Part shown: positions 8,524-17,309 of the stretch, piece after piece | Numbering within the stretch: position 1 is the stretch's first letter | How the letters are laid out: each line of letters opens with the position of its first letter | NCBI RefSeq assembly: GCF_004770995.1 | Contig: NZ_RQHW01000047.1 | Span: 186,001-250,000 of the forward strand | Length of the DNA stretch: 64,000 nucleotides | From: Leptospira idonii | Lineage (GTDB): Bacteria > Spirochaetota > Leptospiria > Leptospirales > Leptospiraceae | Direction: 5' to 3' | Notes under the pieces: model-generated | What the model was told of the DNA's origin: nothing | Database searches by the model: none | The model's input: only the letters and a program-made list of their open reading frames with translations | Program-made: the position numbers and the translations under genes

Positions 8524-9519
8524 ATGATTATGAAAAAAATTTTTATATCTACATATCCCTTCGGATTACACGATTCGACTCCTCTCCAACTTTTGGAAAA
8601 AACAGGCTGGGAAGTTCAGCTTAATCCATTAAAACGCAAATTGACTTCTGAGGAAGTCGCTGAAATCGCTCAAGATGTAGATGGCATTATCGCCGGCACA
8701 GAAGATTTAACTCCTCTAATTCGAAAGAATCCGAATTTGAAAATAATTTCCAGAGTTGGGATCGGTTTGGATTCTGTTCCACTGGCTCTTTGTAGAGAGA
8801 GAAACATTACTGTAGCTTATACTCCAGACGCTGTAACTATGGCGGTCGTAGAGCTTACAATCGGGCTTATGGTTTCTTTAACTAGAAAAGTTCATTTAGC
8901 AAACTTTGAGCTGAGAAAGGGCGGGTGGTCTCGTTTTACTGGCAAACGTTTAGGCGAATCTACAATTGGTTTGATCGGTCTAGGTCGGGTCGGTTCTAAT
9001 GTTATCCGTTTATTGAAAGAGTTTAAACCTAAAAAGTTATTATTAAATGATTTGAAAGATAAAACAAGCGAGATAACATCTCTCCTCTCCGGCACAGGTG
9101 TCGACTTTTCATTTGTGGGTAAGGATGAAATTTATGCGCAGTCTGATATAATCAGTCTTCATGTTCCGCTCAGTCGGAAAACAAAAAATATGATCACTCA
9201 TAAAGAGTTTTCCCAAATGAGAAAAGACAGCTTTCTGATCAATACCGCAAGAGGAGGCATTGTCAATGAAGACGATTTATATCATGCGGTGAAAGAGAAG
9301 GTTATAAGTGGCGCAGCGATTGATGTTTTTGAAAAAGAGCCTTATAAAGGTAATCTGCTGGAACTAGAGGATATTATACTTACGGAACATATGGGCTCAT
9401 GTTCTTTTGATTGTCGATTGCTTATGGAGTCCGGTTCAGCCATGGAAGTAATTCGATTTTTTAATGGGGAGCCGCTTCTTAATCCCGTTCCCGAAGAAGA
9501 ATATCAAAATCAATTATAA
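8524..9519 (+). CDS. D-2-hydroxyacid dehydrogenase (SerA/phosphoglycerate-dehydrogenase-like)
   Basis: 331 residues from the ATG at 8524 (a second ATG at 8530 is equally good; an in-frame TTG at 8488 would lie inside the previous gene). The NAD domain has IGLIGLGRVGSNV, then LHVPLSRKTKNMI, INTARGGIVNEDDL with the catalytic Arg, DVFEKEP with the Glu, and TEHMGSC with the catalytic His. No C-terminal ACT domain is present, so it is shorter than regulated SerA. It may reduce or oxidise an alpha-keto or hydroxy acid for the module, for example a glycerate or ulosonate-like group. Serine synthesis is an alternative but is not supported by the neighbours. Confidence 0.85.
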   Translation: MIMKKIFISTYPFGLHDSTPLQLLEKTGWEVQLNPLKRKLTSEEVAEIAQDVDGIIAGTEDLTPLIRKNPNLKIISRVGIGLDSVPLALCRERNITVAYTPDAVTMAVVELTIGLMVSLTRKVHLANFELRKGGWSRFTGKRLGESTIGLIGLGRVGSNVIRLLKEFKPKKLLLNDLKDKTSEITSLLSGTGVDFSFVGKDEIYAQSDIISLHVPLSRKTKNMITHKEFSQMRKDSFLINTARGGIVNEDDLYHAVKEKVISGAAIDVFEKEPYKGNLLELEDIILTEHMGSCSFDCRLLMESGSAMEVIRFFNGEPLLNPVPEEEYQNQL

Positions 9520-9530
9520 GCTTAGAAAAA

Positions 9531-11381
9531 TTGAATCTTCTTATTTGGTTCGAACGCACACCTCCGCCTGAATTTGACGGACAAGTTGTTTTATGGAACT
9601 CGTTTTCTCAAACAAATGACAAAGATTTTTTTTCTATTCCTTCCGAATTAGAAAAAGAGCCGAAAAAATATAGATCACTTTATGTAAACTTTATTCACTC
9701 AGTTGGTAAAAAACGTATCTTGGGTAAAACTCTTGAAGAGTTGCTTTATATAACTGATACTTTCAGTCTTTGGTGGATGAGCTTACCTTATGAAAAAAAT
9801 TATGGCAAATCGACTGAACTGACAAATGCAGTTAAAACTTTCGTACTGGAAGACTTTTTAAAGAATAAAACATATACTTTAATAAAGTATTCTCCGAGCG
9901 CACCTTCCTCTATTGTTCGTTTGCTCAAAGTGTATGCTTCAGAAAACGGGAAAAGAATAGGTCGGTTGGACATAAAAATAGGACATACATCCGTTTCTTT
10001 ATTTAGAACCATTTATTCTTATTTACCGGAATTTTTAAAAGCTTTCGCTGCTTTAGTTCGTTTCGTTCTATTATATGGAGGTATCAATCGACAGCGAAAA
10101 ACAGAAGATAAACAGCCTTCTTTTCATGTTTTCGATTATCTATTTCATTTAAAAAAGGATCCGAATGCGCCTGATCGGTTCGAGTCAAATTATTGGAGCG
10201 AATTGTTACAAATCTTTCGAGATTCCGGAAAAAAAGTCCAATACGATCACATTTTTATTCCTCATAAGGCAATACCTGATGCTAATTCTGCAGTGAAGAA
10301 TGTCGATACCTTTAATTCTTTACATTCCAAAACAGAGTCTCATGTTCTCATAGAAAACATTTCTATCATTCTTTTACTGAATGTTATTTGCTCTTATATT
10401 CGTCTTTATCTCCAGGGACTTATCTATAAGTTTAATTTAATAAAAGTTCGGAGCGAACTTGGTCTGTTGCCTGTTTTACTCCCGCTTAGAGAGGGGTTTC
10501 AATCATCCTTATTCGGATCCATCTGCATCCAAAATTTATTTTTCTATTACTTTATTAAAAAGCAAGTTGAGATAAAAAGTTCTTCTGAAGCCTGTATTTA
10601 TCTTTTGGAAAATCAAGGATGGGAGAAAGCCTTGGTCTATCATTGGAAAAAACGTCAGCTTGGGAGAATTATCGGAGTTTCCCATTCTACTGTAAGATTC
10701 TGGGATCTTCGTTATGTATTACCAGAATCAAAAGATTCTGCAATCGATGCGGTTATGCCCGATTACATTGCTGTAAATGGGCACATTGCCGAGAATATGC
10801 TGATTCAGTCCGGCTATAAAGATAGGCAACTGAGAGTTGTTGAGGCATTGAGGTTTTTAGGGTTGCAAACGATTTCTCAAAAAACTGTAAAGAATGCTAA
10901 AAAGAGATTATTAGTTTTAACGGATTACCTGCTTTCTGCTGCACAATTTCAAATGAAGATCCTTGAGGATGTTGCCCATAAATTTGATTTTGAAATTATA
11001 GTGAAAGCTCATCCTGCATGTCCCGTTGAAACCAAAGATTTCCCAGGCATGATTTACTCTGTATCTCATCAAGACGTAAGTCTTTTGCTGGAAACTATGG
11101 ACGTTGTGTATTCGAGTAACATTACCTCTGCCGGCATTGAAGCCTATTATTTAGGCATTCCTGTTATATCTTCACTTGATCCGGAAAGCCTTAATTTAAG
11201 TCCTTTATTCGGATATAAGGATGTAGCATTTGTTTCTTCTACTGAAGAGCTATCTATTGCGTTAGGCGATCCCGAATTTTTGAAGATGAAAAAGCGTCAA
11301 AGTGATATTTTTAATTTCCATTCTGATTTTAAAGAGTGGCGAGGACTATTGAATTTGGAGAACGATAAGGTCAATACATGA
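9531..11381 (+). CDS. LIC13510-type surface carbohydrate biosynthesis protein
   Basis: 616 residues starting at TTG 9531, eleven bases after the previous stop. The N-terminal half has TDTFSLWWMSLPYEKN near 75-90; the C-terminal half has VKAHPACP near 490 and NITSAGIEAYYLGIPV near 528-543, which resembles the nucleotide-sugar site of GT-B transferases and of the polysialyltransferase/CDP-glycerophosphotransferase type. The whole resembles the LIC13510 family found in Leptospira O-antigen loci. The likely role is a cytoplasmic glycosyl- or glycerophospho-transferase, but no member of the family is known to me to be characterised. It overlaps rfbF by four bases. Confidence 0.6.
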   Translation: MNLLIWFERTPPPEFDGQVVLWNSFSQTNDKDFFSIPSELEKEPKKYRSLYVNFIHSVGKKRILGKTLEELLYITDTFSLWWMSLPYEKNYGKSTELTNAVKTFVLEDFLKNKTYTLIKYSPSAPSSIVRLLKVYASENGKRIGRLDIKIGHTSVSLFRTIYSYLPEFLKAFAALVRFVLLYGGINRQRKTEDKQPSFHVFDYLFHLKKDPNAPDRFESNYWSELLQIFRDSGKKVQYDHIFIPHKAIPDANSAVKNVDTFNSLHSKTESHVLIENISIILLLNVICSYIRLYLQGLIYKFNLIKVRSELGLLPVLLPLREGFQSSLFGSICIQNLFFYYFIKKQVEIKSSSEACIYLLENQGWEKALVYHWKKRQLGRIIGVSHSTVRFWDLRYVLPESKDSAIDAVMPDYIAVNGHIAENMLIQSGYKDRQLRVVEALRFLGLQTISQKTVKNAKKRLLVLTDYLLSAAQFQMKILEDVAHKFDFEIIVKAHPACPVETKDFPGMIYSVSHQDVSLLLETMDVVYSSNITSAGIEAYYLGIPVISSLDPESLNLSPLFGYKDVAFVSSTEELSIALGDPEFLKMKKRQSDIFNFHSDFKEWRGLLNLENDKVNT

Positions 11382-12142
11382 ATACTGTAATTTTATGCGG
11401 TGGATTAGGCACTCGCCTTAGTGAAGAAACAACTGTTCGACCGAAGCCTATGGTGGAAATCGGAGGGAAACCTATTCTTTGGCATATTCTAAAAATATAT
11501 GAGAAGTATGGATATAATGATTTTTTTCTTGCCCTAGGTTATAAAGGGGAAGTTATCAAAGATTATTTTTTAAACTATCATGCAAGAATGAGTGATTTAA
11601 GCATCCGATTGAAGTCCGGTGCGATTACATATTCTAACCCGACTGCTGAAGATTGGAATATCGGCTTAATTGATACCGGAGCGAACACTATGACCGGAGG
11701 AAGATTGCTCCGATTGAAGGATCATTTGAAAAAATCAGGAACATTTATGCTGACTTATGGGGATGGCGTAAGCAATGTTAATATTGAAAAATTAGTTCAG
11801 TATCATAAGTCGCATAAAAAAATCGCAACCGTTACTGCGGTTCGTCCTCCTGTTCGTTTTGGTGAATTAAAAATTGAATCAAATCAGGTGACCGCGTTCC
11901 AGGAAAAACCTCAAGCAGGAGAGGGTTGGATTAACGGCGGATTTTTCGTTTTTGAACCTGAAATTTTCGACTTTATTGAGGGTGATTCGACTATGTTAGA
12001 GAGGGCTCCATTGGAGGGTTTATCTAAAGCAGGAGAATTGATGGCATATTATCACGATGGTTTCTGGCAATGTATGGATACTATAAGAGATAAACATACG
12101 TTAGAAGATTTATGGGCAGCTGGGAACGCTCCTTGGAAATAA
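11378..12142 (+). CDS. rfbF: Glucose-1-phosphate cytidylyltransferase
   Basis: 254 residues, close to the usual 257. CGGLGTRL at 7-14 and RPKPMVEIG at 21-29 form the nucleotide site, YGDGVSNV at 127-134 holds the metal Asp, and EKP and WINGGFFVFE follow at 176 and 184-193. This is the RfbF/DdhA/AscA pattern that makes CDP-glucose from CTP and glucose 1-phosphate, the entry to CDP-6-deoxy and 3,6-dideoxyhexoses. The start overlaps the previous stop (ATGA). The next gene, rfbG, uses its product. Confidence 0.95.
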   Translation: MNTVILCGGLGTRLSEETTVRPKPMVEIGGKPILWHILKIYEKYGYNDFFLALGYKGEVIKDYFLNYHARMSDLSIRLKSGAITYSNPTAEDWNIGLIDTGANTMTGGRLLRLKDHLKKSGTFMLTYGDGVSNVNIEKLVQYHKSHKKIATVTAVRPPVRFGELKIESNQVTAFQEKPQAGEGWINGGFFVFEPEIFDFIEGDSTMLERAPLEGLSKAGELMAYYHDGFWQCMDTIRDKHTLEDLWAAGNAPWK

Positions 12143-12151
12143 GGAAATCTT

Positions 12152-13240
12152 ATGTTTGAAAATGTATATAAAGGAAAAAAGGTATTAGTCACCGGGCACA
12201 CTGGCTTTAAAGGATCTTGGTTGAGTGCTTGGTTGTTGGAGCTTGGTGCTGAGGTTGCTGGTTTTTCTTTAGATATACCTACGGATCCGAATCATTTTGA
12301 ACTTTTGGGGCTTTCATCAAAAATGGAAAGCCATTTCGGAGATATTCGTAATCTATCCCAGTTAACAAAAGTAATCGATGAGTTTCGTCCTGAAATTATT
12401 TTTCATCTCGCTGCGCAAGCTTTGGTTCGGAAATCTTATTTAGATCCTGTTGCTACATTTGAAACTAATGTTATGGGTATGGTGAATCTATTATCCATTT
12501 TGCAAACACGCAATTTCGTAGAGACTGCAGTTTTAATTACAAGTGACAAAGCATATCGAAATGACGAATGGTGCTTTGGGTATCGCGAGACCGATGTGTT
12601 AGCCGGTCATGATCCTTACAGTGCTTCTAAAAGTTGTGCTGATATTATCGCTTCCTCTTTCTTCGATTCTTTTTTGCAAAATACCGATTTACGTATCGGA
12701 ATCGCAAGGGCTGGGAACGTAATTGGAGGAGGGGACTGGGCTTTGGATCGAATCATTCCTGATTGCATAAAAGCATGGTCCTCGAATAAGCCGGTAGAAA
12801 TCCGTAGTCCTTTGGCAACAAGACCTTGGCAGCATGTTTTAGAGCCCCTGAGCGGTTATCTTAATTTAGGTCAAAAACTTTACTTAAGACAAAGTGGTTT
12901 GAATGGGGAAGCCTTTAATTTCGGCCCTGATGCTATTGTAAATGAAACTGTAGAAGATTTATTAAAGAAGATTAAAATGATATGGCCTGAAATTGAATGG
13001 TTTGTTCCTGAGAATATAAAGGATCTGGGAAAAGAAGCAAAATTACTCAAGCTATCTTGTGATAAAGCGTTATTTTATTTAGGTTGGAAGCCTGTTTTAA
13101 AAATTGAGGAAACCGTTTCCTTCACTGTTGAGTGGTATCGGAATTGGTTGCATCCTAAAGGCTCAGTTTATGATTTTACTAAGAAACAAATACTTCAATA
13201 CAGTCAATTTGCTACAGAAAGAAATATGAATTGGGTATAA
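12152..13240 (+). CDS. rfbG: CDP-glucose 4,6-dehydratase
   Basis: 362 residues, an extended SDR of usual RfbG length. TGHTGFKGSW at 14-23 is the NAD loop typical of this enzyme, ITSDKAYRNDEW lies at 129-140, and the catalytic Y156-x-x-x-K160 sits in HDPYSASK. RARPGNVIGGGDW-like sequence (ARAGNVIGGGDWALDR) also matches the family. It converts CDP-glucose to CDP-4-keto-6-deoxyglucose. An AAGGA-type ribosome site precedes the start. The E1 3-dehydratase (RfbH) that would lead to 3,6-dideoxyhexoses is not in the window. Confidence 0.95.
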   Translation: MFENVYKGKKVLVTGHTGFKGSWLSAWLLELGAEVAGFSLDIPTDPNHFELLGLSSKMESHFGDIRNLSQLTKVIDEFRPEIIFHLAAQALVRKSYLDPVATFETNVMGMVNLLSILQTRNFVETAVLITSDKAYRNDEWCFGYRETDVLAGHDPYSASKSCADIIASSFFDSFLQNTDLRIGIARAGNVIGGGDWALDRIIPDCIKAWSSNKPVEIRSPLATRPWQHVLEPLSGYLNLGQKLYLRQSGLNGEAFNFGPDAIVNETVEDLLKKIKMIWPEIEWFVPENIKDLGKEAKLLKLSCDKALFYLGWKPVLKIEETVSFTVEWYRNWLHPKGSVYDFTKKQILQYSQFATERNMNWV

Positions 13241-13241
13241 T

Positions 13242-13688
13242 GTGGAACAAAGTATAGAAGGCGTAAAAATTGTTTCTATGCGGGAAATTATCGATCCCAA
13301 AGGATCGGTTCTGCATTTTTTTAGAAATGATGACGCTGATTTTTCTGCTTTTGGAGAATGTTATTTTTCGGAAGTAAAGCCTGGCGTTGTGAAAGCGTGG
13401 AAATTGCATCAAATACAAACGCAGAATTTTATTGTTCCGGTAGGAAAAATAAAATTAGTTCTTTGTGATTTACGAGAAAATTCTAAATCTCACGGTTTAG
13501 TCAGTGTAATTGAATTGGGACGCCCTGATTGTTATTCTAGAATTAAAATTCCATCGGGAATTTATTATGGTTTCCAGGGAATTTCTAAAGAGACCGCTTT
13601 AATTGTCAATTTTACCGATACTCCCCATGATCCGAAAGAAAGCACGAAATTGGATCAGAATGACGTGAAGATCCCTTATGTTTGGTAA
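13242..13688 (+). CDS. RmlC-like cupin, probable CDP-sugar epimerase
   Basis: 148 residues from a GTG start one base after the rfbG stop. It matches the dTDP-4-dehydrorhamnose 3,5-epimerase fold: GVVKAWKLHQIQTQNF around 48-63 parallels the RGxHxQ segment with the base at His56, CDLRE follows at 75-79, and IPSGIYYGFQG at 103-113 parallels the VPxGxAHGF loop. It is shorter than RmlC (about 180). Following rfbF and rfbG, the likely substrate is CDP-4-keto-6-deoxyglucose, as for AscE in ascarylose synthesis. A ketoisomerase role is possible. Confidence 0.7.
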   Translation: MEQSIEGVKIVSMREIIDPKGSVLHFFRNDDADFSAFGECYFSEVKPGVVKAWKLHQIQTQNFIVPVGKIKLVLCDLRENSKSHGLVSVIELGRPDCYSRIKIPSGIYYGFQGISKETALIVNFTDTPHDPKESTKLDQNDVKIPYVW

Positions 13689-13695
13689 ATAAATC

Positions 13696-14637
13696 GTGAA
13701 AAAGGTTTTAATAACGGGCGGCTCCGGTTATTTAGCAGGTAGAATCTTCAATGCAATGAGTTCTAAATATGATTCCTATTTGGTAACCAGAAATTCCTCG
13801 CTTAGTCGATTTATACCAGATGAAAAATTAATTCTATCCGATTGGAACGATTTTAGATCGATAGAAGATATACTTCCATCAGTAGACGTGATCATTCATA
13901 CTGCGGGAATGAATGCAAAAAATAGCGGTGAACAGCCGTTTAATGCATATCAGATTAATTTAATGCAGACTGCAAAGCTTGTTGATCTTTGTGTTAAATA
14001 TCCCAAAAAAAAGATTATCTATTTTTCAACAGCACATGTTTACGGAAGTCCTTTAGAAGGGACAGTTGATGAATCGATGCTTACTGCGAATCTGCATCCT
14101 TATGCAGCAAGTCATAAGGCAGCAGAAGATTATATTCTTTTCCATTCACATCAAAATAAATTAAATGCTGTTATCGTTAGGCTTTCGAATACATTCGGAG
14201 CACCTTTATTGCCCGAGACGGATTGTTGGGCTTTACTAGTGAACGATCTATGTAAGCAGGCTGTCTTAAGCGATAAATTGGTGCTTAGGTCTGACGGCAT
14301 GACGGAAAGAGACTTTATTTCCATGTCAGAAGTTCTGAATGCAATGGAATGGGTGATTAACGATGATTCTTTAACTCATTTACTTTGTAATCTAGGCGGA
14401 GATTGGGCAGTATCCGTTTGGGAATTGGCTAACTTAATCAAGGATCTCGCAGAAGAAAGATTAAATAAAAAATTAACTTTAGAAAGGCTTGCTCCTCACC
14501 CGGATGCAAAAATTAGTAAGTTAAAATATTCTATAGAAAAGATTAAGTCGTTGGGATATCTTCCTCATAAGGATAAGGTTCCTGAAATATACGAATTAAT
14601 CGACTATTGTTCCCAAAATTTCGTTAAAAGTTCATAA
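13696..14637 (+). CDS. Extended SDR, probable CDP-4-keto-hexose reductase or epimerase
   Basis: 313 residues from GTG 13696. TGGSGYLAG at 7-15 binds NAD(P), and YFSTAHVYG at 109-117 supplies the hydroxyl group. The active-site segment reads HPYAASHKAAED at 135-146, so the residue four after Tyr136 is His140 and the Lys is one place late. That differs from the usual YxxxK and is worth noting. Located after an RmlC-like cupin, it probably reduces the 4-keto group of the CDP-sugar, in parallel with RmlD. The stop overlaps the next start by one base. Confidence 0.75.
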   Translation: MKKVLITGGSGYLAGRIFNAMSSKYDSYLVTRNSSLSRFIPDEKLILSDWNDFRSIEDILPSVDVIIHTAGMNAKNSGEQPFNAYQINLMQTAKLVDLCVKYPKKKIIYFSTAHVYGSPLEGTVDESMLTANLHPYAASHKAAEDYILFHSHQNKLNAVIVRLSNTFGAPLLPETDCWALLVNDLCKQAVLSDKLVLRSDGMTERDFISMSEVLNAMEWVINDDSLTHLLCNLGGDWAVSVWELANLIKDLAEERLNKKLTLERLAPHPDAKISKLKYSIEKIKSLGYLPHKDKVPEIYELIDYCSQNFVKSS

Positions 14638-15515
14638 TGGCTGAGTTCCCGCTAATCAGTGTAGTGATTCCTACATACAATAGAGCCGATGATTTGCATC
14701 GTGCATTAACTTCCGTAATTTCTCAAACATATACAAATTTTGAAGTTTTGGTGGTTGATAACCATTCAACAGATTCTACGGACGAAGTGATCCATCAATT
14801 TTCAGATGAACGCATCCGACTTTTTAAAATCAACAATGATGGAATTATCGCCAAGTCCAGGAATCTAGGTGTTTCGAAGGCAAAAGGGGAGTGGATTGCA
14901 TTTCTTGATTCAGACGATTGGTGGGAATCGGAGAAACTTAAAATTTCAATTGAATCCGCAGTTAAAAATAAAGTCGATATTGTTTATCATGATCTATATT
15001 TAATTACGTCCTCTTCGCAAAAATTTCGATTCAAGAAAGTGAAAACCAAAGAACTATCAAAACAGAGTTTTGATGATCTTTTATCTAACGGTAATGCTAT
15101 TATTAATTCCAGTGTTTTATTTAAGAGATCGATCATTGAAGAGGTCGGTGTTTTGAATGAAGGAAAAGAATATATTGCCTGGGAAGATTATGATTTTTGG
15201 TTGTCTATTGCACGTCATGAGAAGAAATTTTATCGGATCCCTTTGACTTTGGGGAATTATTGGGCGGGTGGTGGCAATGTTTCCAATGATAAAAGAACTT
15301 TGGATATTTTGACTCAAATAGAGGAAAAATTTCCTACCGATCTCGTAAGGTTGAAACCTTGGTGGATACCTTATACGCGGGCCAAAGTGTACTATTCGCA
15401 AAGAAAATACGATCTTTCTTTAATTGAATTAAACAAAATCGAAACAGATTCTTTGAATCATTCCATAAAAAAATATATACTAATGTTGCTCGTCAAGACG
15501 CGGACAATGTTTTGA
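14637..15515 (+). CDS. Glycosyltransferase family 2
   Basis: 292 residues. The GT-A fold begins at ISVVIPTYNRADDLHRAL, with VDNHSTDSTDEV for the nucleotide and AFLDSDDWW as the DxD metal site near 100, then WEDYDFWL in the acceptor region. No membrane segment is evident, so it works at the inner face of the cytoplasmic membrane on a lipid-linked acceptor. Donor and linkage are unknown. It follows the CDP-deoxyhexose genes and may use that sugar, which is inference. Its stop overlaps the start of the amidotransferase gene. Confidence 0.85.
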   Translation: MAEFPLISVVIPTYNRADDLHRALTSVISQTYTNFEVLVVDNHSTDSTDEVIHQFSDERIRLFKINNDGIIAKSRNLGVSKAKGEWIAFLDSDDWWESEKLKISIESAVKNKVDIVYHDLYLITSSSQKFRFKKVKTKELSKQSFDDLLSNGNAIINSSVLFKRSIIEEVGVLNEGKEYIAWEDYDFWLSIARHEKKFYRIPLTLGNYWAGGGNVSNDKRTLDILTQIEEKFPTDLVRLKPWWIPYTRAKVYYSQRKYDLSLIELNKIETDSLNHSIKKYILMLLVKTRTMF

Positions 15516-16690
15516 AAATAGCATCTGTTATAGATGTAAAGGAGTCTTCTTTGGACAATAGAAAATTTCAAGTTTGCACTAATTGTGCGATGGATACTAC
15601 AGATCCTAACATCGAATTCGATGAAAAAGGTGTTTGTAATCATTGCCGTAATTTTTATGAGAATATTAAGCCTGAGTGGGATAAAAAGTTAAACGAGAGC
15701 GAACTTTTATCCACGATGATTGAGGAGATCAAACGATCAGGCAAAGGAAAAGAATATGATTGTATTCTTGGTATCAGTGGTGGGGTAGATAGTTCGTATC
15801 TTGCTTATTTGGCTAAGGAAAAATTCGGATTAAAGCCCCTTTTGTTTCACGTGGATGCGGGTTGGAATTCCCAAGAAGCAGTGAACAATATAGAAAAGAT
15901 TGTTGATGGATTGAAACTGGACCTGATCACTGAAGTTGTCAATTGGGAAGAGATGAAAGATCTACAATTGGCTTTTTTTAAGGCTGGTGTTCCTCATTTG
16001 GACACCCCCCAGGATCATGTCTTTTTTGCGTCTTTATACAATTATGCGGCTAAACATGGTTTTAAATATATTCTAAATGGAGGTAATTACTCCACTGAAT
16101 GTATCCGAGAGCCTCTTGACTGGCATTATCATGCTTCTGATTTGCGACAACTGAAAGATATACATAAAAAATTTGGAAATAGAAAATTAAAAACATTCCC
16201 TTTGGCTGGTATCTTTAAGTATAAACTTTACTATCGTTATTTTAAAGGTTTAAAAGTAGTTCAGCCTTTGAATTATATGCCTTATACTAAAGAAGGTGCG
16301 ATCCAGGAATTGGAAACCAGATTTCAATGGCAAAGATACAGTCATAAGCATTATGAATCCAGATTTACAAAGTTTTATGAAGGTTATTGGCTTCCTAAAA
16401 AGTTTGGGTTTGATAAGAGAAAAGCGCATTATTCTAGTTTGATCCTTACTGGCCAAAAGTCGAGACACGATGCTTTGAAAGAAATATCTCATCTTCCATT
16501 TGATGAGGAAACTGCTCGCAGAGATTTCGAATACATAGCTTCCAAATTGGATATTACAGTGGAAGAGCTTCGAAAGTTAGAAGAGTCAGAAAATAAATCC
16601 TACAGAGATTATAAATCAACAAGCGGGATCATTGCACTTGGAACAAAAATTATGAGATTTTTGGGTATTGAAAAGAGAGTTATACAGTAG
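15512..16690 (+). CDS. N-acetyl-sugar amidotransferase (WbpG/PseA type)
   Basis: 392 residues from TTG 15512. An N-terminal zinc ribbon uses C22, C25, C42 and C45, followed by the PP-loop ATP motif SGGVDSSY at 89-96, the layout of WbpG and PseA. WbpG turns an N-acetyl group of a UDP-2,3-diacetamido uronic acid into an acetamidino group using ammonia delivered by HisH- and HisF-like partners, which are the next two genes. The trio is arranged exactly as in Pseudomonas O-antigen loci. The genes that would make a diacetamido sugar are not in the window. Confidence 0.9.
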   Translation: MKIASVIDVKESSLDNRKFQVCTNCAMDTTDPNIEFDEKGVCNHCRNFYENIKPEWDKKLNESELLSTMIEEIKRSGKGKEYDCILGISGGVDSSYLAYLAKEKFGLKPLLFHVDAGWNSQEAVNNIEKIVDGLKLDLITEVVNWEEMKDLQLAFFKAGVPHLDTPQDHVFFASLYNYAAKHGFKYILNGGNYSTECIREPLDWHYHASDLRQLKDIHKKFGNRKLKTFPLAGIFKYKLYYRYFKGLKVVQPLNYMPYTKEGAIQELETRFQWQRYSHKHYESRFTKFYEGYWLPKKFGFDKRKAHYSSLILTGQKSRHDALKEISHLPFDEETARRDFEYIASKLDITVEELRKLEESENKSYRDYKSTSGIIALGTKIMRFLGIEKRVIQ

Positions 16691-17305
16691 ATGATTGGGA
16701 TATTGGATTACGGCGTAGGCAATTTAAAAGCATTTGCGAATATTCTAAAAAATTTAGGTTTTAGTTACCAAGTCATAAAATCTCAATCAGAAATAGAATC
16801 TGCAAGTAAAATCATACTACCTGGAGTGGGTTCCTTTGACAGTGTAATGGAAAAACTCGAAAACTCAAACGTATTAGATTCTCTTTCTAAAGCAGCTTTG
16901 GTTCGTAAAATTCCTATCTTAGGTGTTTGTGTTGGGATGCAAATCCTTGCAGATTCCAGTGAGGAAGGTAAAAAAAGAGGTTTGGGTTGGATTCATTCCA
17001 AAGTCAAAAAGTTTCAGTTTGAAACAATCTCGAATCGATTGACTGTTCCTCAAATAGGATGGAACAATATCAAAACGAAACCTGCCTCTATTTTGTTTAA
17101 AGGTATGGAAGAAGATCCTCATTTCTATTTTTTGCACTCTTATTATATTGAGTGTGAAAATTCGGAGAATGAAATTGCAAGTGCCAACTATGGCATTGAT
17201 TTTACATGCGCAGTAAACCAAGATAATATATTTGGAACTCAATTCCATCCTGAAAAAAGTCACCATAACGGCGTTCAGTTACTGAAGAATTTCGCATCTA
17301 TTTGA
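16691..17305 (+). CDS. hisH: HisH-like glutamine amidotransferase subunit
   Basis: 204 residues, starting at the base after the previous stop. The class I glutaminase triad is complete: Cys80 in LGVCVGMQ, His186 and Glu188 in QFHPEKS. PQIGWNN near 120-126 is also typical of HisH. It releases ammonia from glutamine. Because it sits between a WbpG-type ligase and a HisF-like partner, it very likely serves sugar amidination rather than histidine synthesis, as for the HisH2 of O-antigen loci. A housekeeping HisH elsewhere is expected but not visible. Confidence 0.9.
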   Translation: MIGILDYGVGNLKAFANILKNLGFSYQVIKSQSEIESASKIILPGVGSFDSVMEKLENSNVLDSLSKAALVRKIPILGVCVGMQILADSSEEGKKRGLGWIHSKVKKFQFETISNRLTVPQIGWNNIKTKPASILFKGMEEDPHFYFLHSYYIECENSENEIASANYGIDFTCAVNQDNIFGTQFHPEKSHHNGVQLLKNFASI

Positions 17306-17309
17306 TATT

